From positions 930,001-994,000 of the forward strand of contig JARVKI010000002.1 in the NCBI GenBank assembly GCA_036674765.1: a stretch of 64,000 bases of DNA, given 5' to 3'. Source of the DNA: Seiridium cupressi (taxonomy: Eukaryota > Ascomycota > Sordariomycetes > Amphisphaeriales > Sporocadaceae). The stretch's first letter is position 1, and every line of letters begins with the position of its first letter. Below, in pieces: positions 35,429-45,800 of the stretch. The notes beneath the pieces were generated by a model. It had not been told where the DNA came from. It saw only the letters and a program-made list of their open reading frames with translations, and made no database searches. The position numbers and the translations under genes were made by a program.

Positions 35429-37794
35429 CAGAGCCTGTAATGGCTTCAAGCGTCGCCACTGTGTCGGGCCCTGAGCGCCCAAAGAATAAGAGGCAACGCG
35501 GATCGTCTGGACATAAGAAGCTTTCGAGAAGAGGCAGGACCTACAGCTTTTCACCCGGTCGGCCGGATTCAATACGAGTTGCCCAAGCCCGGCAGGAGTC
35601 GGTCCCACCGCTACCGACAGGCCCCATCCCAGCGACTATAAATGATGACTATGGAGACAAGGGGCAGGGTTTCATCGGCTCTGCAGCAAGAGAAGATGAA
35701 ATCAGGGACCGAACACCCACTTTGCACCACAACAACTCACGTAACAAGAGGAGGGGACAGCCCCTGCCACGGAAGAAATCTAGCAAGCGACGGAAAGAGG
35801 ACCATGACCGCGAGGCTGAAGTCAAGGCTATGAGCCATTCTCAATCTTTGCCGGCCCGTGCTGCTACCGAGAGCTGGATTCATCAGAAGCCGTCAAAAAG
35901 GGAGGGTAAAAGAGCTAAAACAGGGTCTGTGAGGGACTGGCGGCGGCCAGACTCAGACATCTCCTTGCCCATTCCTGAATCAATGCATTCCGCCATGTCT
36001 TCTGATTCCGAGCACATTTCCTACAAGGTGTCCGCCTTCGACGCATTAGCACCCCGACCGACCATCCGCTATGCCTCGAACCCCGTGTTTGCCGCTCCGA
36101 GCCATTCCGGCCCCCTGCGATCACAATCGCAGAAGAGAAAGATATCCGAGAGGGGTCCAATTTCAGAAGCCACACTAAAGGCTCACAAAAGAGTAGACGA
36201 CTTGGCAGATGATCTGGACGCGTCTGATTTACGGGAGTTGATGGAAAGAGATAAACGAAGAAGGGAACGGAAGCAAGAAAAAGAACGTGAAAGAGTTGAG
36301 AGGCGGCTGGCAAGAAGGGCAGAGAGACAGCGCGCCGAAGAAGCTGAGGCTAGACAAAATGGAACTCCTCCGCCCCAAAATCTGGAGAGAGGTGTAATGG
36401 GCCGCGAGGCACCTGCTGTTGGAGCTGACACTACGTCGGCAGTTGTTACTTCCTCAAGAAGGCGCCAATCCGTCGATTCTCTCGAGACACCGGGTGAGCC
36501 GGCGGAACCCAAGGATTCCAGCCGCCAGCGTACTCCGTCCCCGTTGGATAAGTTCCACCGTGAAGACAGTTTCGCCACCGAACCTGCCGAATTGATACGG
36601 CGGGGTCCATCCGAACAACGGCCAGTAGCGGAGGGGACTGCAAGAGACATTTCCCGTTCGCCCAGCCCAAGAATAATCGGATATATGAGATCCAGGAAAC
36701 GCCGGTCAAAGTCTCCGCTTCCACAAGACGTAGCGCACAACGAAGATCAGCAGCAGCCGACAAGGATTGTTTCAAAATCCGAGTCCGAATCGGTTGGCCG
36801 GAGAACGTCTGACACGGCTGCATCCAGTAAACCTTGGATGTCAATTTTCAAGTGGCCGAGGGGTGCTAAGAGCAGACGTAGTTCCGATGAGCCGTCATCG
36901 TTCTCAAATACTTCTCGGGACTCCATGCTGGCCGGCCAGCCGCCATCACAATCTCCTAGTCACGTGCCTATCCAGCGGGTGAACTCGAAAATACCAAAAC
37001 GGACAATGTCTCGCTTCAGGGAAGATCTTCCCGAGTTGCCCCTCTCTCCGCCAGATTCCCGCGTAGGGTCTCCCGAGGCCGAGCCCCAACATCCTGAGCC
37101 GCTGCCCATTATTACTGATGATGTGGCTATGCGATATGACACCCCAACTTCAGGTCATCGTGGGACGCCGAGCTTGACAACGCGGGAGGATATTCAACCT
37201 TCTCCTGCACCGCACTCCATGTCCATGGCATCTATCGATTCCGAAGGCTCGTGGTTTTCAAGCCGGGTCACTCGGAAGCGGGCTTCTTCTGGCATGCGCG
37301 GATCTCCGGCCAACTACCCCTTGAGATCCGTATCCGGCGGCTCTGAAGAGCATGATGATGACGCTGCTCACGATGACGAGTTCCTGAAAATTGTGACCGA
37401 TGACAAAAAGCTGCATCGCAGGTCGACTGGCGAAGCTCTGCCTAGTAGTGACGAGGAGGAAGAGAGCGAGCAATCACCTAAGTGGGGAAACGTTACTCGA
37501 ACGCCTACTTTTACACACCACCGACAAACAATGAGGAGCAGTGAAGGCCTCCTTTTGCAGTCATTCGACGATGATGATAAGGATTTTGCTAGCGAAAAGG
37601 GTAGTGAAAAGGACAGCGAGGGCGCTTCTCTGGGCGGCGATTCCCCCATCGTTACCCAAAGAGCGAGGAGCGTCAACTTCGGAAAGGGCCATATCAGGAA
37701 CTTCAGTGCTGGGAGCGCCAAGCTACTCGATATCTCCCCGCGAGTTTCTACGGACAAGCGCCGGAGTTTCGACCCCAACCACTCACTAGCTTAA
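35332..37794 (+). CDS. Large disordered Ser/Arg/Glu-rich protein of unknown function
   Basis: One uninterrupted frame of 820 residues from MAIWPFRRKGSRKRSP. Composition is rich in Ser, Arg, Pro, Lys and acidic residues and there is no hydrophobic core, so it should be largely disordered. A charged helix, probably coiled coil, lies at residues about 280-340 (LADDLDASDLRELMERDKRR and following RKQEKERERVERR). Many SP/TP and RxxS sites (PSPLDKF, SRSPSPRIIG, SPPDSRVGSPE) are likely kinase targets. The N-terminal WPFRRK and repeated WMSIFKWPRGAK hint at membrane or partner contacts. I have seen similar single-exon proteins in filamentous fungi without an assigned role; a scaffold in polarity or cell-cycle control is speculation. 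Confidence 0.85.
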   Translation: MAIWPFRRKGSRKRSPNRGRDDEEMDAPPRSMTEPVMASSVATVSGPERPKNKRQRGSSGHKKLSRRGRTYSFSPGRPDSIRVAQARQESVPPLPTGPIPATINDDYGDKGQGFIGSAAREDEIRDRTPTLHHNNSRNKRRGQPLPRKKSSKRRKEDHDREAEVKAMSHSQSLPARAATESWIHQKPSKREGKRAKTGSVRDWRRPDSDISLPIPESMHSAMSSDSEHISYKVSAFDALAPRPTIRYASNPVFAAPSHSGPLRSQSQKRKISERGPISEATLKAHKRVDDLADDLDASDLRELMERDKRRRERKQEKERERVERRLARRAERQRAEEAEARQNGTPPPQNLERGVMGREAPAVGADTTSAVVTSSRRRQSVDSLETPGEPAEPKDSSRQRTPSPLDKFHREDSFATEPAELIRRGPSEQRPVAEGTARDISRSPSPRIIGYMRSRKRRSKSPLPQDVAHNEDQQQPTRIVSKSESESVGRRTSDTAASSKPWMSIFKWPRGAKSRRSSDEPSSFSNTSRDSMLAGQPPSQSPSHVPIQRVNSKIPKRTMSRFREDLPELPLSPPDSRVGSPEAEPQHPEPLPIITDDVAMRYDTPTSGHRGTPSLTTREDIQPSPAPHSMSMASIDSEGSWFSSRVTRKRASSGMRGSPANYPLRSVSGGSEEHDDDAAHDDEFLKIVTDDKKLHRRSTGEALPSSDEEEESEQSPKWGNVTRTPTFTHHRQTMRSSEGLLLQSFDDDDKDFASEKGSEKDSEGASLGGDSPIVTQRARSVNFGKGHIRNFSAGSAKLLDISPRVSTDKRRSFDPNHSLA

Positions 37795-39919
37795 GGTCGC
37801 ATGATTGTGTGTGTGACTGTACGCTGATGAAGATCAACAGGAATAACGATGATTTCGACAGGAGACTACCACCCACATTCATTAAGATTTCCTTCCAATT
37901 TTCAACAATGCGGTTCCTCGGGAACGCACCCCACCTCCTTCGAGCTTTTCTTACAGCTGTCAACACTGGCCGAAGTCATTCCTTTGGGCTATTTCCTTCC
38001 TGTTTCATAACAAAAAGCACCAAAAAAAACTTCGAAAAGGCACCACTCGAACGTCTTCCTGATCAATCATCGTTATCTCTGTTTTTCGTTCAGCTATATT
38101 CACCTTTCATCATATCAGCTTCCTACCGAGTTGTACGATACTGCCTCGCAGTCTGGCATAGCCGCCCACAACAAACGGACCCGGCATGTCTCGTCACTAG
38201 GCTCAGTTCTCGCGCTATATTACGCAACATACACACATACACACACAAAACATCTAGGTCGCGTTCACTTCACTCTTTGCACCCATTCGGTCTGAAGGAT
38301 GGTGGCTGCCTAGCTGTATTACAACCACGGTGCCTGCGATCAGCATATCCCTCGACAGGCTCTGGCTACCTGGATTCAAACGACCTCTCCAAGGATCCCC
38401 AACCCAGTGGTTTCCAGGTCTGCATCATACGTGATGGTGCCCAGCGAGGGCGGCGGATTTTTAAAATGGAAAAGGCAGGCCTTGATTGAGGTCTTTTCTT
38501 GTTTTCTTTGAGCGGCGCTTTCACATAGATTTCATCTGGGGACATCAAAGGAAGCGCATCATGTGTTTTTGGGAAACATATACCCCTTTTCTGTAGTACC
38601 CGCATGCGATGCGGTGGTCTCTTTCCCAGTGCCCCGTTCTAGTACACCGAGACTAGGAGTTTGATACCCCATAAGCTACAGGCACCTTACTCCCGCGGGG
38701 AGTCAGGGGGGTCCATTGTAGTAAATTGTACGAGCACAAGAATAAAATACATTTTGACAGCTACGAGTTGAGGATTTTGGCTGGCCGTGACATGAGTCGT
38801 GCCTTAGTGTCGATGATGCCATATCGAAAATCTTCCATTCTTCTAGTGCGTATCCTTAACATGCAGGCTGGTTGACGTGACTCGAAAGCCAAAAACGTGG
38901 TGGCTTTTCCCACGTTGTGGTAGTCGGACGCGCAGGACGCGATACTTTGAGTGCGTTGAAGATGCAATCGCACTCTGCGGGTCCGTGATCCGGCGTTCAT
39001 CGTCAAAAGTCTAAATCCGAAACGTACCGGTACATTTACCCCAGATCTTGCCGGAAAGTTCCGTTGATGTTTGGCGGTAGGCACATCTGAGTAGTGTGCG
39101 GCGTGCTTCTTAGTGTAGATCGGCATGGCCGCTTCAGCGATTAGAGTCAACGGTTTCCCCCTCTTCGATGAGGTGATGTTTTGTCAGCCCCGAGACGAGT
39201 CAAGTAGCTGTTACAACTCGGTATCAGTTGCGGGCATGGACGATGCCTCTGAAGAATTAGGGAACGCAAGTATTTTGCTTCATTACTAATGGAGTCAAAG
39301 TCTGATATCATGATGGATTACTCTACTCTCCCTCTTACCTGATATGCACATGTATTGTAGGGTTTAAAGTGACCATGCGGAGCCGGGGGAGGCTTCGATC
39401 TCGGGAAAGATAAATACGCCATGTATGGAATAGTACTAGTCCTTTACATATGGAGTCAGAGTTTAGGTTCCGTCTTGTTTATATGTCAAACAAGGAGCAT
39501 CCTGTATTGTCTCAAGGTTTGCGGCGCGTAAAGACAAGCTCGTTCCCTTGTGCAAGTGAACTGATGTGCAAACTTTGCGTCTGCAGATAGGGTCAGCAAG
39601 CCGTGGGTTCTGCCAACTTAGGATGAATGTAAGTCCCCCACACGAAGTTGCCGTTCCATATCTAGCCGCTGTTGAAACGAATGTGGAGGCTAATAGAATC
39701 CAATATTTTCTTCTAGGTATACTTGTACGATAGGACATTCGCCAATAGAGATAGCCATAACCTTAAAACAGTCATGCACATCATTATGTTCGGTTGTTTG
39801 TCAGCCGATGAGTGTAAATTTACTCCCTGTGTAGTCAGGAGGAAAACTTGTTAATGTCTCTATAGTATCCGGTCTGATTAGTAGCCATTCTGTTCGCACA
39901 CATCCTTTTGAAGTTAGTT
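37795..39919. other. Intergenic region
   Basis: 3' flank of the disordered-protein gene, including a CACACATACACACAC stretch near 38230. Frames such as 37809-38489 (+, 226 codons) carry serine- and arginine-rich text with no motif and appear to be chance. No promoter or repeat was assigned. Confidence 0.4.
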
Positions 39920-40920
39920 TCATGCAGTGCTCCCTCGAGTCTCGAAGAGAAACCGGTCGCAAGCAAGCTCAATAGTATCTGTCGTTCCTTGTTGCTGACT
40001 GATAGCCCTCCATGGAGGCTGGCTCCACGGAAGGTTTTGCTTCTTCTTGTCGGGGTAATCACGGGCAATATGGCCGCCGCTGCACATTGCGCGCGTGATG
40101 CTTGCTGAACCGGGTGCATTCCGCAATCTGGCAAAATCGTTGTAGCTATTCCGCCCTTCGTCATCGCGGAAAGTCCCATTCACGATAGCGAGGTTCCGAA
40201 GCTGCTCTCGCTTCCTCTCGTTCGCGTGCTCAACCGTACTGATAGCTGCCTCGATGACAGCCTGAACGAGCTCCTTTGCCGCATCCACCTTGGCCTGGGC
40301 GTCTGCTGTAATCAGACAGCGGAGCGGCTCGTCCAGTTGCTCATGAGTATCGCAGCTGCGGTGTGTGGTCTTACCTTTCCCCTCCTTGACGGACCCACGC
40401 CCACGTATGACGATGTTGGCGGCTGACCTATCATTCATGTCTGCAAGGCTACGCCCGCGCCGGCCCAGAATCTGCCCGATGAAGTTGACCTCCGGAACGT
40501 CTTTGGCATGAATATAGACTTGCGCCTTGATGGAGCTTCGCCAGTCCTGGGCGCGGCCATTCGTATAACCTGGCGGTAGAGGATAGTTCGGCATTACACG
40601 TGGCGTTTCTCAAATGAGGTAATGACGCTCGTTCTCAAGTCGCTCACGATGCCGACGATAACGTGTATTGAGGTGTCTGCCTAGGGCGTCATATTCCGGT
40701 GCCGGAGACGGTGACCTGCGATGGACGTCAGTTTTGGTGGGAATCTCATCGAACTCGAGCTTCTAGGTGATCTCCTAAATCCGCACATGCATAGTGTATG
40801 CCTCGAGCTGCTCGTTAGTCATGAGGGCTCTAATTGCTGTGCTGAGACCTGAGAGCAATGTGGTGCTACCCTCGAGACCCCAGCGAGATCTTCTCGGTGA
40901 CAGACATGTCTGGAATGCTG
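39920..40920 (-). pseudogene. Decayed copy of branchpoint-bridging protein (BBP/SF1-type KH-zinc knuckle)
   Basis: BBP recognises the intron branch site. Reading leftward in one frame, recognisable blocks occur in the right order: SPRRSRWG, GLSTAIRALMTNEQLEAY, RSPSPAPEYDALGR with RLENERHYLI, then the KH domain (PEVNFIGQILGRRG, IVIRGRGSVKEGKGK, LRCLITADAQAKVDAAKELV) and QUA2-like REQLRNLAIVNGTFRDDEGR. Three in-frame stops interrupt the N-terminal part (TAG at 40775-40777 and 40763-40765, TGA at 40610-40612). The KH GPRG loop is GRRG. Zinc knuckle 1 is lost and knuckle 2 reads TRAMCSGGHIARDYPD, with two of three cysteines replaced. The 224-codon part from 40594 to 39920 is still open and could give a KH-only protein. 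The functional BBP gene must be elsewhere. Confidence 0.85.
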
Positions 40921-42147
40921 TACGACTGGCGTCTTGTTGGTGTCAGTAGTTTTCCTGCCGTAGTCAGTGAGTGATTGGACTAATTCGCTCGCAAGTATCA
41001 TAAGTCTGCTTAGAGGCGAGTGCAAGTGCAGGTGCCGAACAATCAATTATTAATAGTCAGGGGGGACAAACTCTGGATGAAAGACTAAATCTGAAGTTGT
41101 TTGGTTTAAGCTTTAACTAGCTTTTGCTGTGTTTGATAAGGTGAGGCCTCTTGGAGATAAAAGCTGTGCCGAGGAAAATGTGCACTTGACCCGCCGACGG
41201 CTTACGACTGGAGGATTGTTTCTCAATTACCCTCAAATGGCAGTATTCTGGACAAGTGTACCGTGATCTTTCATACACCCGAGCAGAGCTTGAGTGGTGT
41301 AACGATTCTTCGCAATGGCCCCACTCACTGAATAGCCTCCTCATCAGCATTGTAGTTTGCAAGACCCCTGAAACGTTCCGAGGAAGCGGTTATTGGACAT
41401 TTTCCATATCAGAATTGAACGCTAACTTCTTTGTCTAACATCTTCTGTTGGCCATTTCTCATATTGTTCCAGAAGCGTCCCATTGCCACCCAGCACGTAC
41501 ACATGTTTTCTGGTGGTGGTGATGGCCTTATTCATCAAGCAATGCTCCTCCTCAGCCGCCTGTTCATAAAAAGAAAGGCCTGTATTAAGTTATAGATAAT
41601 GATTCCTCATTCCTGAAGGATCTATCTTTAAAAGGATCCACAGATGTCCAATCGCATCGCCGCAAACGCTCATTCTTATTGGCTTACATAATTCACAATG
41701 GAATCAGGGAAGACGCTCTTGCTCGGCGTTTCCCGCTTGGGGCATTGAGTGCGACGTGCGTTGGGCCAATTGCGGGCTGCAGAAATGACAGACAGGCAGC
41801 GTGCCAAAATTCGGCCGTGTCTGCATTGCGGTAATCGCGTCATCAAACATACTGACAAATCCCGAGCCTTACATCATTTCCCGCAGCAACCCGCATACAC
41901 GCGTACCCAGGGGAATCACGTTCTACAGCAGCAATTCTCGGAGCTTCCAGTGCATAGCAGCAGCACCTCCAGCACCTGAGACGGTTGCTCATAGCGTACC
42001 AGTCGCCTCACCAATCCACCGAAAGCTCTGCGCTCCGTCCGATAGCCTCAACCATCATCGCTGGGAGCCGAAACCACTCCGAAGCCTTCTGCAGAGTGAC
42101 TTTTAAATAAACCCGCTTTCCCCTCAACACCAAAACCGACTTTCCAC
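40921..42147. other. Intergenic region including thioredoxin promoter
   Basis: 5' side of the BBP relic and promoter of the thioredoxin gene. A TATA-like TTTTAAATAA lies at 42101-42110, followed by a C/T-rich stretch before the ATG at 42148. No other gene was seen. Confidence 0.45.
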
Positions 42148-42852
42148 ATGTCAGCAACACTCCTACGTAAAACTATTCAGTCTTCTCTTAGACAACCAGT
42201 TTTCAGACCATCGCATCTATCTACCATCCGCCAATTCCACTCAACTTCGCCCAAAATGACCGTCCACAACCTCCAGACGTGAGTGTCCCTGCCTGTCGTA
42301 TCCTCGTCATCTGCTTGACCCAAATGCGCGCGCTCGAGGGGAGCTACCCCACCTAGCGCCGCGCATGCAGTATGACATGCTACTATTTTCACTGCGCGAC
42401 ATGCGATACTGACGTGCATTCGCTCTTATAGCACCGATGCCTTCAAGCAGGCCATCAAGGACAACAAGGTCGTCATGCTCGACTGCTTCGCCACCTGGTG
42501 CGGTCCCTGCAAGGCCATTGCTCCCATCCTCGCCAAGTGAGTTGAACCACCCACGATGTCTACCCACCTCACCCCGAACGCTCCGGACACCCTCCCCCCA
42601 GGCATATTGCGCCAACAAGATTCTGCAGAGAGCTAACATATTTGTGCTTGCAGCCACTCCAACGAGGACAAGTACAAGGACGTCTTCTTCGCCAAGATTG
42701 ACGTTGACGAGCTTCCCGAACTCAGCCAGGAGCTTGGCATCCGTGCCATGCCCACCTTCATGATCTTCAAGGACGGCGAGAAGGCTGACGAGCTGGTCGG
42801 TGCCAACCCCAACGCTCTCGTCACCCTCCTCGATAAGGGTCTTGCTGCTTAA
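42148..42852 (+). CDS. Thioredoxin, probably dual-targeted (mitochondrial/cytosolic)
   Basis: Small dithiol oxidoreductase. Exons 42148-42278, 42432-42536 and 42654-42852 give 144 residues. The active site WCGPCK is in exon 2 ([13 protein letters not shown]), followed by the cis-proline region [13 protein letters not shown]. From the first ATG there are 36 extra residues, rich in Arg, Ser and Thr, with no acid ([19 protein letters not shown] onward), ending in RQFHSTSP, which fits the R-x-F-x-x-T mitochondrial cleavage motif. A second in-frame ATG at 42256 (MTVHNLQT) starts a standard cytosolic thioredoxin. One gene may therefore serve both compartments by alternative start. The thioredoxin fold itself is of normal length. 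Confidence 0.94.
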
Positions 42853-45800
42853 ATAGCGACAAGCGGGTCTGCGTTCACGAATGAAGAAAAAAGGCAAAAG
42901 AAAATAATGCACGAATAGAGAGCATTGACTACACCTGCGACGGAACAAGCGATACCCATGCCGTGAGCAGGTACGCTGGACATCAAGTTGAGATGTTCAA
43001 GGATATAGGCCAGATAGAATCAGGTAGCTAAATTCCTGAAATCAGAATTATTCGCTCAAGGACAATCAGTTTTCATCTTTATACCTTTCAGAAGTTGTTA
43101 CGCCTGCTTTTGGCCGCCTTAGAGGCTTCGTTACCGGCCGACATCAGTTGCTGGGGGATGTCAATGAGCGAGAGATGTCATTCGAAAACATAAATTACAA
43201 GTGGCGGACTGTCTCGATGGGTCTGCAGTTCGGTGTTTCTTCTGTAGGCAATGTACCTCCACATGTTGATATGCTGTGAGCTGCTGCCCTCACGTCAAGT
43301 AATGCAAATAGAACTTGTCTGGAAAATCTAAGGCCGCGACGAAAGTCAACGGCTTTCAGACTGACTGATACCCATATTGAGACGCTCTTCGAACATAGAT
43401 TCCCTCACATACAATACCAAAAATCCAATCAGACCTCTGGTTATCTCAGAGCAACTCGTGTCATTTCAGGTCATATTTCTCGGAAAGTATCACAGCTGTT
43501 CTGAACAACCCAAATTATAAGCTTCGCAAGGATTTGTCCTGGAGTTGTGGGAGTTCGAGTTCTGTCATTGAACGCAATCAGATCACTATTGGTAGTAGTT
43601 TCGTTTCCGTTGTCGAACTAATTACGTGCATTCTCTCGCACTGGACGTTTTCTTTATGAATGCAAGTTAACATCGAACGTAGGTCGATCGAGTCTGACTA
43701 CGGAGGCGATCTCGTTTCGTCGTAGGACCTTACTCAACTCACTATACAGACCTAGTATAGTCTGCCATGAGACGACGCGTGAGATCGGAGAGTTTGTACA
43801 ACAGCGCTGCTGTAACAGTGATACACCGTTATCAGTGTTGTGCTCTATACAAAACATAGACGTATTGTGCGCCTCAAAGTCAAGAGTCCGTCGCATTGCA
43901 CCACTATGGTACACATTGGACGCGAGGACAGGATATTATCAGTGCTTCGCTCGAATTTTTCTCGTATTCGGTATATCAGGTAGAGCATAGTCAGGTTTCA
44001 CTGAAGCATAGAGCTCTCGGTCCCGTGACGGGCAGATTCTGTACTTTATGTATACCCAAGAATCCACTGCGGCTTGACTGTATGCCCGTCTGACATTATT
44101 CCCAGTCTAATGAGTGAGTGTTGGACCAATGAGCGTAGCATACCGGGGCTGTGGCCAAAGCAAAGCCTGTTCGTTGTAGGAGTTCGGAGTTCGGCATAGC
44201 ATGTAATAGTGTTGAGGCTGAAGAAAATACAGGAGACAAGAAAAACTTAATTTTCACTACGGGCCATGAAAGGGTTGATTAACTATTTTGTTCAATGATG
44301 CTATATTTTTATGGTGAGTATGCTTCTCTTCAAGGTGAACTGACGTATCGTATCCCCCATTCATCGCAAGGGCTGAACATCCCTTAGTACATATGTAGTA
44401 AGAGAATCTCCACCATAACTCGCTCAAAGACCAAAGGTAATGCAAATCCCGTGCAATTGTCGAAAATAGTCAAGTAGACACCAATTGAGCTTTTGTGATA
44501 CCTCCAAGTCATACTGAAGTGCTTGCACAAGACATGGATGGGCCCATGCATCACATGTACTTAAGTTTCCGTCCTAGTGCTCAATGCTGCGTGTTTAAAG
44601 TTGGTTGCATTAGTACCCGAAAACCATATATCACATCTAATCAAGATTTCACACTCCCGGTCTAGCATTGCATCGCAACCTTTCGGCGTCCAGAAAGGGA
44701 AAGAAGTCTGGGGAATCCTTACTAGATTCCTTGCTGAGTGCCACTGCAATGCGAGAACATGCAATGAGCCACGCCGAATGGTCAGCTTCGTCTGGGGGCC
44801 AAATTACCCGTGTTGGGCCCGGTAGTGGGTATGCGGATATGCACTTTGCTGCTGCCTGCCATGTCAGATTTAAAATGGGATGAGGACCCGGCATTTCGGG
44901 ACTGCAAGATTCTGCTACCTGATCATTCATTTTCCCGCGTCAAAATCAATCTGGCTTGGAGGACGAGTCGGACAGCATGAGACAACGCTGCTGGGTAAGG
45001 CCTGGGTAAGGCGATCTGATATCGGGCGACAGGACTGCATTTGTTAGCGCGGCCCGCGTGTGAGAATTTCCAGCGGCACAGCAGGACGACTAATGTTCCT
45101 GGGGGAGTTCTCGCTTGGTAAACCCTGAAATGGGTGAGTAACACTTCTTTTTTCTTCTTCCTCTTACTGTTCTCGACAGTAATTGTCATCACGTTTTCTT
45201 CTTCTGCCATCGGGCTCCTACCAAGGTGAACATGGCGATGCTGGCGTCTCATCGTGTTGAGTAGCTAGAAGCCCCACTTCAGTTACTATAGTATTTCGTT
45301 CCATACCGTTTCAATATGTCCATGTTCAGATCATGGGATGCTTGGCCTATCTTGGCGAGGCACTTTGCCCAAGAAACCAACACTTGTGCAATCTCTGGGT
45401 GGGGGAAGTCCCAGCCCTTGCGGATTCTTAGCTGCTGATACTAGCTGGTGCTGAGCGATCTACTTGCTATGAGCGAATGGCCAATAGTTAGCTGTATCGC
45501 ATCCGACGAGAAGTATCAAAATTAAGCGATACCTGAAACGGCCCACGGAACCTCCAGTCTTGTGCTGAAGCTTTAACTTGATCGATAGCATCTCTACAAA
45601 GAAACACAGAACCAGCTCCGACTAGGAAATGGATTCTTGTGCCTGAAGTACAAAGTCTCTGTGCATGTCACTGGGCAGAAGATAGGCTGATCCGCTGACT
45701 TGCCTGGGTGGGCATGTAAAGGTTGTAACCCTGGGATCAGCTACTGAAAGTCTTGACTGAGAAATTTCTGAGCCATTTCGATTGAATCAACTGGCTGTTA

